Positions 35,113 through 44,935 of a stretch of DNA of 64,000 bases are shown here, one piece after another. Made by a program: the position numbers and the translations under genes. This DNA is from Lentiprolixibacter aurantiacus (GTDB lineage: Bacteria; Bacteroidota; Bacteroidia; Flavobacteriales; Flavobacteriaceae). How positions within the stretch are numbered: the stretch's first letter is position 1; every line of letters starts with the position of its first letter. The notes beneath the pieces are model-generated. The model saw only the letters and a list, made by a program, of their open reading frames with translations. It was not told the origin of the DNA and made no database searches. Location of the stretch: positions 186,001-250,000 of the forward strand of contig NZ_JAPFQP010000002.1 in the NCBI RefSeq assembly GCF_026241225.1, written 5' to 3'.

Positions 35113-35988
35113 ATGCCTCTTTGGTTAAACATCCTGGTCCTATCGCTTCTGGTCTATCTGCTGATAAGCCTGTTAGTATACTTCCTGCAGGATTATATCT
35201 TATTTAAACCGGAAAAGCTACCCCCCGATTTTCAGTTTGCCTATGAAAATCAGGAAACAGAGGAATACAATGTAGAAACCAGGGATGGTGCAGTTATCAA
35301 CGGACTCCGATTTAAGGCAAAAGGGCCCAGGGGTATAGTTTTTTACCTCAAGGGTAATTCCAAAAGCATCAAAGGCTGGGGAAAGTTTGCTGTAGATTTC
35401 ACCAGGCATGGTTATGATGTGCTTATGGTAGATTACAGGGGGTTTGGCAAAAGCACAGGACGAAGGACGCAAAAGGCCATCAAGCGCGATATGCAGCTTA
35501 TCTACAACAAGATCAAGGAAAAGGTTTCTGAAAAATACATTATCCTTTATGGGCGTTCCCTCGGTTCCGGTTTCGCTGCCAAACTGGCCTCTATGAACAA
35601 CCCCAGGATGCTGATCCTTGATGCGCCATATTACAGTCTGAGCAAGGTGGGAAAAAGATACATGCCTTTTATGCCGCTCTCCCTCTTACTCAAATTTCCA
35701 ATGCCCACCTATAAATGGTTGCGTTATGTAGCCTGTCCTATCCATATTATCCATGGAACAGATGATAAACTGATCCCTTACCGCACCAGTGTCAAACTAT
35801 CGCGAATCAAACCCAAACAGACCACATTGTATACCGTGATAGGAGGTGGCCATAAAAACCTGCATGCTTTTGAATCTTACCATAAGATGCTCAGTGATAT
35901 AATAAAATCAAGGCCTAAAGAGGTCGACCTGACCGGCAGCAGTCATGAGTATGCCCAATCCTCAAAAAGTTCCAATGAAGCTAATTAA
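35113..35988 (+). CDS. Alpha/beta hydrolase 1 of a tandem pair
   Basis: 291 residues. One N-terminal membrane helix (residues 4-26) and a soluble alpha/beta hydrolase domain. The catalytic set is visible: Ser in LYGRSLGSG, Asp in HGTDDKLIPY, His in GGGHKNL. The oxyanion-side HG motif is KG here (FYLKGNSKS). About as long as its neighbour at 35975 and similar over the whole length, so the two are a tandem duplication. Substrate unknown. Confidence 0.85.
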   Translation: MPLWLNILVLSLLVYLLISLLVYFLQDYILFKPEKLPPDFQFAYENQETEEYNVETRDGAVINGLRFKAKGPRGIVFYLKGNSKSIKGWGKFAVDFTRHGYDVLMVDYRGFGKSTGRRTQKAIKRDMQLIYNKIKEKVSEKYIILYGRSLGSGFAAKLASMNNPRMLILDAPYYSLSKVGKRYMPFMPLSLLLKFPMPTYKWLRYVACPIHIIHGTDDKLIPYRTSVKLSRIKPKQTTLYTVIGGGHKNLHAFESYHKMLSDIIKSRPKEVDLTGSSHEYAQSSKSSNEAN

Positions 35989-36778
35989 GAGGGTTTTTAT
36001 TGGGGGTATAAGTACTTATTTAATTGCCTTAGTTATGTTTTATTTTTTACAGGAGCGGATAATATTCCTGCCAACTTCCCTGCCCCAGAATTACGCATAC
36101 AGCTTTTCGGAATATTTTGAAGAGATTTTCCTTACCGCTGATGACGGAGCGCGTTTAAATGCCCTTTGGTTCAAGAAAGAGAACCCGAAAGGACTGGTGC
36201 TTTACTTTCACGGCAATGCCGGCAACCTGGACCGCTGGGGTAAAATTACCATACCCTTTGTGCGGAAAGGCTACGATGTTCTGGTCATGGACTACAGGAC
36301 CTATGGAAAAAGTACCGGAAAACTAAGTGAAAGAGCCCTGTATTCGGATGCACAGTTATTCTATGACTTTGCAACGGAACACTATAAAGAGAATGAAATT
36401 ATTTTGTATGGCAGGTCACTGGGAACAGGCCTGGCAACCCAACTTGCAGCAAACAACAGGCCTTCCCGCTTACTTTTGGAAACCCCCTATTTTAGCCTAT
36501 TGGACATTGGAGTTAAGCGCTTTCCCTGGTTGCCTGTAAAATGGTTTATGAAATACCCCATGCGCACATATGAATTTACACAGCAGCTCAATTGCCCAGT
36601 ACATGTATTCCACGGTACGGACGACAAGGTTATACCTTATAGCGCAGGGCAAAGATTATATGATACCATCCCGGTAAGGGACAAGGTCTTCCATACCATC
36701 GAAGGAGGAGGGCACAACAATCTGGATAATTTTCCTGAATTCCTGAAGGCCCAGGAAACAGCGCTAAGTGAGGATTAA
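35975..36778 (+). CDS. Alpha/beta hydrolase 2 of a tandem pair
   Basis: 267 residues from the ATG at 35975 (14-base overlap with hydrolase 1); another ATG at 35945 would add ten. One N-terminal membrane helix and a hydrolase domain with the canonical YFHGNAGN, Ser in LYGRSLGTG, Asp in HGTDDKVIPY and His in GGGHNNL. Related proteins (BEM46/YqkD type) are membrane-anchored serine hydrolases. Converges with cysM, and the two coding ends overlap by four bases. Confidence 0.85.
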   Translation: MKLIKRVFIGGISTYLIALVMFYFLQERIIFLPTSLPQNYAYSFSEYFEEIFLTADDGARLNALWFKKENPKGLVLYFHGNAGNLDRWGKITIPFVRKGYDVLVMDYRTYGKSTGKLSERALYSDAQLFYDFATEHYKENEIILYGRSLGTGLATQLAANNRPSRLLLETPYFSLLDIGVKRFPWLPVKWFMKYPMRTYEFTQQLNCPVHVFHGTDDKVIPYSAGQRLYDTIPVRDKVFHTIEGGGHNNLDNFPEFLKAQETALSED

Positions 36779-37659
36779 TCGAATAAGTTCGATGACAGAT
36801 AACGATCTCCTCTGTCGCAGACTATGGAAACAATAATCCCTTCTTCCAGAGTAGTTGCAAGTTTTAATGCTGCCGTTGCTGCTCCTCCACTGCTCATACC
36901 CGAAAAAATGCCCTCTTCACGGGCAAGAAGCCGGGCCATATTGGCAGCTTCTGTTTCGCTTACCTCCATCACCTGGTCTACTTTGTGCGGATTAAATATG
37001 CTGGGCAGGTATTCCGGCGGCCATTTCCGTATGCCTGGTATGCGGGAATTATCTGTTGGTTGTACTCCTATAATTTGAATATCTGGATTCTGTTCCTTAA
37101 GGTAGGTGGAAGTACCCATAATGGTGCCTGTTGTACCCATTGCGGAAACAAAATGCGTTACTTTTCCTCCGGTATCCCTCCAGATCTCCGGGCCTGTTGT
37201 ATTATAATGCGCTTTCCAGTTATCGTCGTTTCCAAACTGATTAAGGGTAAGGTAACCTTCTTCTTTTACCTTTTTCTCGGCATAATCCCGCGCCCCTTCA
37301 ATACCTACATCAGCAGGAGTAAGGATAACCTTGGCTCCATAGGCCCTCATGGTCTGTACCCGTTCTTTTGTTGAATTCTCCGGCATCACCAGTTCCATGC
37401 GTAAACCGTACATACTGGCTATCATGGCTAAGGCAATGCCTGTATTGCCACTCGTAGCCTCAATCAATGGGGTGTCCCGGGTTATTTCACCACGCTCCAG
37501 ACCACTTTTGATCATATTGTACGCAGCCCTGTCCTTTACGCTTCCGCCAGGGTTGTGCCCTTCCATTTTAAAGTAGAGGCTCACCTTTTTGTTGGTATTT
37601 AAAGCGCGTGATTTTACGAGGGGGGTGTTACCAATAAGTTCAAGAAGACTATGGGACAT
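36775..37659 (-). CDS. cysM: Cysteine synthase B
   Basis: 294 residues, PLP enzyme making cysteine from O-acetylserine and sulfide or thiosulfate. PLP Lys is in NPGGSVKDRAA; phosphate loop TSGNTGIA; GTGGTIMG-type loop present as GTTGTIMG; SSGGAA near the end. The CysM-like N-terminus (LLELIGNTPLVKSRAL) and short length favour CysM over CysK. It overlaps the 3' end of the serine acetyltransferase gene by 11 bases and is the second gene of that pair. Confidence 0.92.
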   Translation of the reverse strand: MSHSLLELIGNTPLVKSRALNTNKKVSLYFKMEGHNPGGSVKDRAAYNMIKSGLERGEITRDTPLIEATSGNTGIALAMIASMYGLRMELVMPENSTKERVQTMRAYGAKVILTPADVGIEGARDYAEKKVKEEGYLTLNQFGNDDNWKAHYNTTGPEIWRDTGGKVTHFVSAMGTTGTIMGTSTYLKEQNPDIQIIGVQPTDNSRIPGIRKWPPEYLPSIFNPHKVDQVMEVSETEAANMARLLAREEGIFSGMSSGGAATAALKLATTLEEGIIVSIVCDRGDRYLSSNLFD

Positions 37660-38443
37660 TGGCCTGGGTTTTTATTTTGATTTCAGGAGTGTGGAAAACG
37701 GTAGAGTTCGCGGGCACGGATTCTGTAATCCAGGCATTACCGCCAATTATACTGTTTGCGCCAATCACCGTTTCCCCACCAAGAATGGTGGCGTTTGCAT
37801 AAATAGTCACATTTTCCTCTATTGTGGGATGGCGTTTGGTGTTCTTCAAATGCTTGGCAACATATAGTGCCCCGAGCGTTACTCCCTGATAGATGCGCAC
37901 ATGGTCTTTTATCACCGCGGTTTCACCAATGACCACGCCCGTGGCGTGATCAATAAAAAAAGACTTGCCAATATGGGCCCCGGGATTGATATCCACACCT
38001 GTTTGCCTGTGGGCATATTCGGTCATGAGCCTTGGCACAAGCGGGAAACCCTTTTTGTGCAGCTCATGGGCAAGGCGGTAGATTGCTATTGCATAGAAAC
38101 CGGGATAGGCCATATATACCTCTTCTATAGATTGCGTGGCCGGATCGCAATCGTCTATAGCCTGGGCATCCAGGTTTAATTTTTCCAAAATTTCAGGAAG
38201 CTGTTCCAGGTAGTTTTCCCAGACCTTGCTGCAGGGCCTGTCTATATTCCAGCAGACAAGGTCAATTAATTCATCGAACTGCAGTGCAAGCTGGTCTATG
38301 TTTTCAGTTACGGGGGTATCTATATCGAACAAGGTTAGGAAAAGCCGGTCTGTAAATGCCTCTACCTTGCGCTTCAATCGGAATCGTAAATGGGGCTGCT
38401 TCTTGTTGGCCTTGATTTTTGCGATTATTTTTTCTTTGCTCAT
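37649..38443 (-). CDS. epsC: Serine O-acetyltransferase
   Basis: 264 residues from the ATG at 38443; an in-frame TTG at 38464 adds seven. Gives O-acetylserine to CysM, encoded directly downstream. N-terminal helical region, then hexapeptide repeats with the catalytic DINPGAHIGKSFFIDHATGVVIGE segment (His pair) and GVTLGA. The plan matches the EpsC subtype of CysE common in Bacteroidota. Confidence 0.92.
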   Translation of the reverse strand: MSKEKIIAKIKANKKQPHLRFRLKRKVEAFTDRLFLTLFDIDTPVTENIDQLALQFDELIDLVCWNIDRPCSKVWENYLEQLPEILEKLNLDAQAIDDCDPATQSIEEVYMAYPGFYAIAIYRLAHELHKKGFPLVPRLMTEYAHRQTGVDINPGAHIGKSFFIDHATGVVIGETAVIKDHVRIYQGVTLGALYVAKHLKNTKRHPTIEENVTIYANATILGGETVIGANSIIGGNAWITESVPANSTVFHTPEIKIKTQANVP

Positions 38444-38527
38444 GAGGGATACATTGCTATTCAAAATTACATATTAAATACTACGATGGCTGCCCAAAAT
38501 GGTTAACTTTAGTTAAAACTTAGTCGT

Positions 38528-39208
38528 ATGCCACCTTCTGTGATTTCAAAAGAAACAATTAGCTTTCTTAAGTCGCTTAAAAAGAACAATGACCGGGAAT
38601 GGTTTTCTGCTAATAAGGCACTATACCAAAATGCGCATGCAAATGCCAAGGCATTTTACCTGGACCTTAAGGAGGCGCTTGGCAAACACGATGAGATCGA
38701 TAAGCACAAATTGTTCCGTATCTATCGGGATGTACGTTTTTCTGCCGATAAAACTCCCTATAAACCCCATTTTGCCGGATCGTACTCCAGGGCCGGGGTA
38801 TCCAGGCGCGGGGGCTATTACCTGAGGATACGGCCGGGAGAATCCTTTATTGCAGGCGGGTTCTGGGAACCCAATAAAGAAGACCTGTTCCGCATCCGAA
38901 AGGAACTGGAGCTGGATGCGAGCGAATTTCGAAAAGTGATCGGAGATAATAAATTTAAAAAGGTATGGGGGGAACTGATGGGCGATGAAGTAAAAACGGC
39001 ACCCAAGGGATTCGACCGAGAACACCCTGACATCGACTTGATCCGCAAGAAGGGATATATTTTTGTGAGAAATTTTACAGACGAGGAAGTGCAGGCAGCA
39101 GACTTCCTCAAAGTGGTTGACGATTCGTTTAAAGCCATCCGGCCTTATTTCGACCTGATGAGTGATATCCTTACCACTAACCTCAATGGGGAGTCCCTCC
39201 TAGACTAG
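38528..39208 (+). CDS. DUF2461 family protein
   Basis: 226 residues. Typical for DUF2461: FLKSLKKNNDREWFSANKALY at the start, RIYRDVRFSADKTPYKPHF, GGYYLRIRPGESFIAGGFW and a late VRNFTDEEV. Cytoplasmic; function not known. A perfect inverted repeat TTAACT-TT-AGTTAA (38503-38516) lies just upstream and overlaps a TAACTTTA stretch that may be its -7 element. The stop region overlaps the convergent gene at 39200 by nine bases. Confidence 0.88.
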   Translation: MPPSVISKETISFLKSLKKNNDREWFSANKALYQNAHANAKAFYLDLKEALGKHDEIDKHKLFRIYRDVRFSADKTPYKPHFAGSYSRAGVSRRGGYYLRIRPGESFIAGGFWEPNKEDLFRIRKELELDASEFRKVIGDNKFKKVWGELMGDEVKTAPKGFDREHPDIDLIRKKGYIFVRNFTDEEVQAADFLKVVDDSFKAIRPYFDLMSDILTTNLNGESLLD

Positions 39209-39607
39209 GACGGCGGCTGTAAATACCTGGATCTGATCCTTTAGGCGCTCAATCACCATATTCATCATCCGTTTGTTCAGGGCAGAAGAATTGGCAATAT
39301 ACAGCTCATATTCCTCGATGGTAAACTGCCCTATGATCATACCCTTTAGGGAATTTCGGAACTTGATATCTTTTTGGATGGCGTTTTCCACAAAAGCCAG
39401 TCGCTTTTCCATCGATAATTCATAAAACCCATTTTTATGCTTTCGAATATAATTGCGGAAAGCAGCGACCAGGAGATCGTTTTGGAACTTAATAACAGGC
39501 CTGAGGGTTGCGTTCTGGAAGCGTTCGTCTGCGCTCATCTCCGGGGTCACTTTGGCTTTGGAAATTGTAGGTCGCAAGCCAAGCAGATCTTCGGATCTTT
39601 GGTTCAT
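39200..39607 (-). CDS. Conserved Flavobacteriia protein of about 135 residues
   Basis: 135 residues from the ATG at 39607; the frame continues upstream without a better start. Soluble, mainly helical, with the stretches ERFQNATLRPVIKFQND and FRNSLKGMIIGQFTIEEYE that I recall from a widely conserved flavobacterial protein (sometimes labelled glyoxalase, without visible support here). No function can be given. Confidence 0.68.
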   Translation of the reverse strand: MNQRSEDLLGLRPTISKAKVTPEMSADERFQNATLRPVIKFQNDLLVAAFRNYIRKHKNGFYELSMEKRLAFVENAIQKDIKFRNSLKGMIIGQFTIEEYELYIANSSALNKRMMNMVIERLKDQIQVFTAAVLV

Positions 39608-39712
39608 CACAAGAGGTTTTAATAAAGGTAGTACTTTGCTCAAGCATCCATCTTTGGCAAAAATAGAAGTTGTTAACGGGGTTATGAACAAGCCAAAGCC
39701 ATTATAATTAGG

Positions 39713-42700
39713 CTATTCCACTTCATTTTTGACTTTCATCAACCAGGATACAAGTTCCCCATATCGATCATAAGCATCTTTTCCTGGGATCTGATCGGCC
39801 TGGTTGAGCATGGAATAGAGGTAGCGCAACTGTGCAACCAGCATAGGCTGTTCGTATATCCCGTCTTTGGTTTTTAACTGAGCCAGTGCCCCTTCTATAT
39901 TCGCTTTCTTTTGTTTATCAGACCCCAATACAGAGGCTGCCTTTTCTAACGCCTTTAGATCTTGCTCTAGCTTATCCTGTAAATGGAGGGCTTCGCTGAG
40001 CTTGTCTCTTACTTTGATTTGAAGATCAACCTGTGCATCAATGTCGGCCAGGCTAACACCGGATTCCAGTATTCTCGGATCTGCTATGATCTCAAATTCA
40101 AAAGCGATTGTTTTGTTGCCGGGAGTAAGAAGTGAGGCTTCGTATTTTCCCGGCTTTACAAGAGGACCATTGCGAAAACGCCGGTTTCCGGATTTATTCC
40201 AGGGCCCCATCATCCGCATGTCCCATTTAAACCGATTCCAGCCCTTATTACTGGTCAATGACTGATTTAGCAATACGGAAGAAAATTCTGTACTCATATC
40301 CCTAATAGCCCTCGGTGTTTTTGGATTTGAAGAAGCAGCAGTACTGTCGTTAGTAAAGGCGATAATGCTACCGGAACTATCCCTGATTTCCAGTTGCACA
40401 GGTGTATCTCCTGTGGACAGGTAGTAATCCATAATAACGGAGGGACCGGGATAAACAGGCCTGTTGCTTCTAAAGGCTCCGGAAGGCATACGATAGCGGA
40501 TGCTCTTTTTCCTGGGCAACAGGACCGGATAGTCTACCGTGGCAAAACCCCCAAAACGCAGGGATTCTATATTGTCCAGTACCCAGAAGGATCTACCCAT
40601 GGTGGAGATAGCCAGGTCTCCACGGTGTATTTTCAGATCGGTAACAGGTGTTATTGGAAGGTTCTGTTGAAATGATCTCCAGTTTCTTCCATCATCCAGA
40701 GATACAAACATACCGTATTCCGTGCCTGCAAAAAGTAATCCTTCCCGTACCGGGTCTTCTCTTACCACCCTGGAAGGGTAATCGGCCGGGATTCCATTAA
40801 ATCCATTACTCAGTAAAGTCCAGCTTTTTCCGAAGTTTTCTGTTTTGTAGATATAGGGTCTGCGGTCGCCCAACTGATAGCGCAATACAGAGATATAAGC
40901 TTTTGCTGGGTCGTGAGGTGATGGTTCCACTGCATCAACACGGCCTCCAGGTGGCAATTTTTTTGGGGTTACATTGGTCCAGGTTTTTCCACCATCCTGA
41001 GTAACGTGCACAGGACCATCATTAGCGCCTACCCAGATAACCCCCTGTTTTACGGGCGATTCCCTGATGGCGTAAATAGTGCTGTAAAACTCCTCTCCGG
41101 TAATGTCGCGTGTTATAGGGCTTCCAGAGATCACCTGCTTATCTGCCTCATAAGCGGTAAGATCCGGGGAAATAATATTCCAGGTCTTCCCTTCATCTGT
41201 GGTCATATGGACATACTGTGAAGTATGGTAGATAATGCTGGGATCATGAGGGGATATATGTATTGGGGAAACCCTTTGGAAACGAAACCTGAGGTCTTTG
41301 GGGTTGTGCCCGTACATATTACCTGCACCTACATAGTATGACTGTTCCGTTCCGGTTCTTTTGTTATAAACCGTAAATCGACCCTTGCAGTTGGAGTACA
41401 CAATCTCGGGATTGGTAGGGTGGGGGACTGCCGGTCCTGTCTCGCACCCTCCTGTATTAATTATATACCCAATACCATTGGCTTGAACCCCATAAGGAGG
41501 CATACTTGGTACGGCTATGGTAGAGAAATTATCCTGCTGTCCGCCATAAAGCCAGTAAGGATAATGGGTATCTACCTCAACCTGGTAGATCTCTGCTGTT
41601 GGCTGATTGAATTGGGTTGACCATGTTTCGCCTCCGTTATGGGTAACATTGGCACCACCGTCGTTACTTTGGATAAAAAGATCAGTGTTATTGGGATTGA
41701 TCCACATATCGTGGTTATCCCCGTGAGGAGGACGCATGCGTGACCAGTTTTTACCTCCGTCAGTGGATTTAAAGTAACCTGTTGCCATGGCATATAGGAT
41801 ATCTGGATTTTTCGGATCTACCTTCAGGTTGGTATAGTAAAATGGCCGGGTACGGATACCCCCGTTTGAAGAGATATGCGTAAAGGTTTCTCCCTGATCA
41901 ACGGATTTGTAGAGACCACCTTCATCCCCAGGAGCCTCAACGAGGGCGTATACTATTCGAGAATCAGAAGGACAAACCTCAATATCTATTTTTCCTATCA
42001 ATCCACCGGGAAGCCCTTTATATACTTTATTCCAGCTTTGTCCTCCATCAATACTCTTATATATCCCACCTTCTTCCTGAGTTCCGCCGCTAATTATGGT
42101 CCAGGGTTTACGCTCGGCCTTCCAGGCGGCGGCGAAGATTATGTTGGGGTTGCTTGGCAGGAATTCCACATCAGAAACTCCTGTTCTTTCGGAAATGAAC
42201 AGGACTTTTTTCCAGTTTTTTCCCCCGTCTGTGGTTTTGTAAACACCCCGCTCCGGGTTAGACTGGAAAGCTCGACCGATAGCCGCTACATATACGGTAT
42301 TGTGATCCTGTGGGTGGATGCGGACACCGCCGATCTGCCCGGTGTTTTCCAGGCCAATCTCCATCCAGTTTTCCCCGGCATCTATGGATTTGTACATCCC
42401 TTTGCCCTCAATTAAGTTGCTGCGCAAACCATCGCTGCCTGTTCCCACATACAAAATGTTGGGGTCGTTCTGGGCCACGGCTATAGCCCCAATCGAAGGG
42501 GTTTTAAAAAAGCCATCAGAAATATTGTTCCAGGAGGTGCCGTAATCTGTAGTCTTCCAAACCCCACCCCCGGTAGCTCCGAAATAAAAAGTTCCGGGTT
42601 CGGAAGCAATCCCGGCAACGGTTGTAACCCTGCCGCCACGGTAAGGACCAACATTGCGGTATTCAAAGACAGAAAAATCCTGGGCAAATAAAAAGCTACC

Positions 42701-42739
42701 AGCTAAGAAGGATAGTAGCGAAGCATATAACTTTTTCAT
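39713..42739 (-). CDS. Secreted BNR/VPS10-like beta-propeller protein
   Basis: 1008 residues. A signal peptide (first 19 residues, ending SFLFAQ) precedes a long beta-propeller region built from BNR or sortilin-like repeats: STDGGKNW-type loops recur as YKSIDAGENW, YKTTDGGKNW, YKSIDGGQSW, VTQDGGKTW and others through about residue 720. The last 280 residues are a beta domain followed by a helical segment. No type IX sorting domain is seen at the C-terminus. Such proteins bind or cleave glycans or peptides; role here unknown. Confidence 0.85.
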   Translation of the reverse strand: MKKLYASLLSFLAGSFLFAQDFSVFEYRNVGPYRGGRVTTVAGIASEPGTFYFGATGGGVWKTTDYGTSWNNISDGFFKTPSIGAIAVAQNDPNILYVGTGSDGLRSNLIEGKGMYKSIDAGENWMEIGLENTGQIGGVRIHPQDHNTVYVAAIGRAFQSNPERGVYKTTDGGKNWKKVLFISERTGVSDVEFLPSNPNIIFAAAWKAERKPWTIISGGTQEEGGIYKSIDGGQSWNKVYKGLPGGLIGKIDIEVCPSDSRIVYALVEAPGDEGGLYKSVDQGETFTHISSNGGIRTRPFYYTNLKVDPKNPDILYAMATGYFKSTDGGKNWSRMRPPHGDNHDMWINPNNTDLFIQSNDGGANVTHNGGETWSTQFNQPTAEIYQVEVDTHYPYWLYGGQQDNFSTIAVPSMPPYGVQANGIGYIINTGGCETGPAVPHPTNPEIVYSNCKGRFTVYNKRTGTEQSYYVGAGNMYGHNPKDLRFRFQRVSPIHISPHDPSIIYHTSQYVHMTTDEGKTWNIISPDLTAYEADKQVISGSPITRDITGEEFYSTIYAIRESPVKQGVIWVGANDGPVHVTQDGGKTWTNVTPKKLPPGGRVDAVEPSPHDPAKAYISVLRYQLGDRRPYIYKTENFGKSWTLLSNGFNGIPADYPSRVVREDPVREGLLFAGTEYGMFVSLDDGRNWRSFQQNLPITPVTDLKIHRGDLAISTMGRSFWVLDNIESLRFGGFATVDYPVLLPRKKSIRYRMPSGAFRSNRPVYPGPSVIMDYYLSTGDTPVQLEIRDSSGSIIAFTNDSTAASSNPKTPRAIRDMSTEFSSVLLNQSLTSNKGWNRFKWDMRMMGPWNKSGNRRFRNGPLVKPGKYEASLLTPGNKTIAFEFEIIADPRILESGVSLADIDAQVDLQIKVRDKLSEALHLQDKLEQDLKALEKAASVLGSDKQKKANIEGALAQLKTKDGIYEQPMLVAQLRYLYSMLNQADQIPGKDAYDRYGELVSWLMKVKNEVE

Positions 42740-42829
42740 TGGAGGGAAGCTAAAATTGAAAGCCCGGAAGATACGTATTGTGCCTTAGAAATTCCAGTGG
42801 ATTCCCCTCAAATTCTTTCGAGTAACCCC

Positions 42830-43201
42830 CTAGACGTGCTGGTCAATCAAAATGGGATTGCCATCGGGATCCTGTAGCACTATACTGCCAGGTCCTTCAG
42901 TATCAGGAACAACCTCAGTTGTTATGGGTACACCCTGTGATTTCAGAGCCGACTGAATTTCCCGTACATCAGTAAAGCTATCCAGGTTTTGGGCAATGGC
43001 ATCCCATCCTGGATTGAATGTAAGCATGTTTTTTTCAAACATGCCCTGGAATAGCCCCAGGGTGCAGTTGCCGTTTTTAAGGATCAGCCAGTTCTGTTCA
43101 ATATCCCCGTGAAATTTGGTAAAACCCAGTTTCTGATAAAACGCCAGGGAGGCATGAATATCCTTTACAGTTAAACTGAGCGAAAAAGTTCCGAGTTCCA
43201 T
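42830..43201 (-). CDS. VOC/glyoxalase-fold protein
   Basis: 123 residues, two beta-alpha-beta-beta-beta modules. FSLSLTVKDIHASLAFYQKLGF starts the first and VLQDPDGNPILIDQH ends the second, a standard glyoxalase/bleomycin-resistance pattern. Substrate not evident. Confidence 0.88.
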   Translation of the reverse strand: MELGTFSLSLTVKDIHASLAFYQKLGFTKFHGDIEQNWLILKNGNCTLGLFQGMFEKNMLTFNPGWDAIAQNLDSFTDVREIQSALKSQGVPITTEVVPDTEGPGSIVLQDPDGNPILIDQHV

Positions 43202-43244
43202 GTTGTTAGTTATTTGTTGTTAGTTAATGGTCCTTGATTAATGG

Positions 43245-44855
43245 TTACATGCCCTCACTTGTATTCTTGTCCACCCTTAACGTGGGGTATTCTATTCCCA
43301 GTTGTTCCAGGTAGGAGTCGTACTTCTTTTCGTTATAGTAAAAGGGCTTCAATTTTGGGGCATATTCCTCCATGATATCTGCATTCAGGTAGGTAGCGGG
43401 CTTATCACTTTCCGAGATCATGGGTTCATAAGTCTGGTTGGCTGTCTGTACATTTTTATAATAGTCCCAGGACTGGTTAACCAGTTCGGGCTTAAGAAGA
43501 AAATCCAGTATAGTCATGGCCTCCACCTTTGCTCCCGCAACAACACCTTTATGGGCAATGGGGGTGGCCATAGCAATGGCATTGGACCAGTGGTGCCCCT
43601 GTAGGCCAGGAATGTTAGAAGGGAACCGAAGGGTTATGGTAGGTACTTTCCAGCTGATATCACCAATATCGTCAGACCCTCCACTTACCGGGTTTTTAAC
43701 CGGTAAACCAATAGTATCCAGTTTTACTTTTAGGCCCGAGGTGTCTCGTTGGGAATTAACCTCCCGCTGAACTGCTTTCGCAAGGGTCTGATCTGCCTCA
43801 CTCCATTGGGGCAGGCCAACCGTTTTGATGTTTTCGTACATGGTTTCGGCCATTACCTTGTTGAAGTGCCTGGGCCAGGCTGTACCCAGTATGCGTTTGC
43901 TCATCTTGGTGCGGGTCATCATGGCAGCCGCTTCCGCAATTTCGTTGCCGCGCTCATAGGTAGCCATGATCTTGGGATATGTAATTTCCCGGAAATAGTA
44001 CCAGATGGATGCCTTTGAAGGTACCACATTGGGCTGGTCGCCCCCGTAATTGATTATGGAATGCGATCGGCCCAGCGGGTGCATATGTTCACGTGCGTAA
44101 TTCCAGCCTATATTCATCAATTCTACAGCATCAGCGGCGCTGCGACCCCTCCAGGGGGAGCCTGCAGAATGTGCTGATTCGCCTTCAAAAGTATATTCTA
44201 CAGAGATCAGTCCGGTACCGCTTGCCTGGCCGTAAGACACATTCATGTTGCTGCTTACGTGGGTAAAGATGCACATATCTACTTCGTTGAAGTAGCCATC
44301 TCTGGTGTAATAGGCCTTGGTTGCCACCAACTCTTCGGCTACGCCGGGCCACAGGATGAGGGTGCCCGAAAGTTTTTCACGCTTCATGATGTTTTTTACG
44401 GCCAGGGCAGCCATTACGTTCAGCGGGACCCCGGCATTATGCCCTTCCCCATGCCCCGGTGCCCCTTCTACAATGGGGTCGTGGTACGCAACTCCCGGTT
44501 TTTGGGAAGCTCGTGGTATGCAGTCTACGTCACTACCTATAGCGATAACCGGTTTGCCGCTTCCCCAACTGGCCCACCATGCAGTTGGCACGCCTGAGAT
44601 GCCGTGTTCTATTTTAAAACCGTTCTTCTCCAGTATACCGGTGATGTATTTGGCGGTTTCTTTTTCATGGAAGCCCAGCTCGGCAAAACTGAATACCTTG
44701 TCTACCATTACCTGGGCCATTTTGGCGTTTTTGTCAATTTCCTGCTGCACTTCCGTTTTTAAGGCTTGCAAACGCTCCTCGGAGGTTTGAGAGAAGATCA
44801 ATGTTGAGGGTAGTAGGCATGTTAGAATTAAACAGAGAGTAGTGTAGTGTTTCAT
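43245..44855 (-). CDS. Secreted M20-type amidohydrolase (AbgB-like)
   Basis: 536 residues with a signal peptide (first 22 residues, ending TLIFSQ). M20 peptidase/aminoacylase plan: GSDVDCIP, the zinc segment GAPGHGEGHNAG, PGVAEE with the catalytic Glu, and the dimerisation domain with GESAHSAGSPWRGRSA; a final metal His in GLQGHHWSNAIA. The sequence is closest to AbgB-like amidohydrolases that cut aminobenzoyl-glutamate-type amides, here exported to the envelope. Confidence 0.9.
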   Translation of the reverse strand: MKHYTTLCLILTCLLPSTLIFSQTSEERLQALKTEVQQEIDKNAKMAQVMVDKVFSFAELGFHEKETAKYITGILEKNGFKIEHGISGVPTAWWASWGSGKPVIAIGSDVDCIPRASQKPGVAYHDPIVEGAPGHGEGHNAGVPLNVMAALAVKNIMKREKLSGTLILWPGVAEELVATKAYYTRDGYFNEVDMCIFTHVSSNMNVSYGQASGTGLISVEYTFEGESAHSAGSPWRGRSAADAVELMNIGWNYAREHMHPLGRSHSIINYGGDQPNVVPSKASIWYYFREITYPKIMATYERGNEIAEAAAMMTRTKMSKRILGTAWPRHFNKVMAETMYENIKTVGLPQWSEADQTLAKAVQREVNSQRDTSGLKVKLDTIGLPVKNPVSGGSDDIGDISWKVPTITLRFPSNIPGLQGHHWSNAIAMATPIAHKGVVAGAKVEAMTILDFLLKPELVNQSWDYYKNVQTANQTYEPMISESDKPATYLNADIMEEYAPKLKPFYYNEKKYDSYLEQLGIEYPTLRVDKNTSEGM

Positions 44856-44935
44856 ATAGCGTTAGTTAGCGGATCATTAAATGTAGCAAAAACCATTGTG
44901 GATAGAAAGCACGGTAATTCTAATTCAGTAATTGG

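Noticed and set aside
43201-43226. Twelve-base direct repeat TGTTGTTAGTTA (43201-43212 and 43215-43226)
   Set aside because: Low-complexity T/G/A repeat of a kind common between flavobacterial genes; no promoter phasing.
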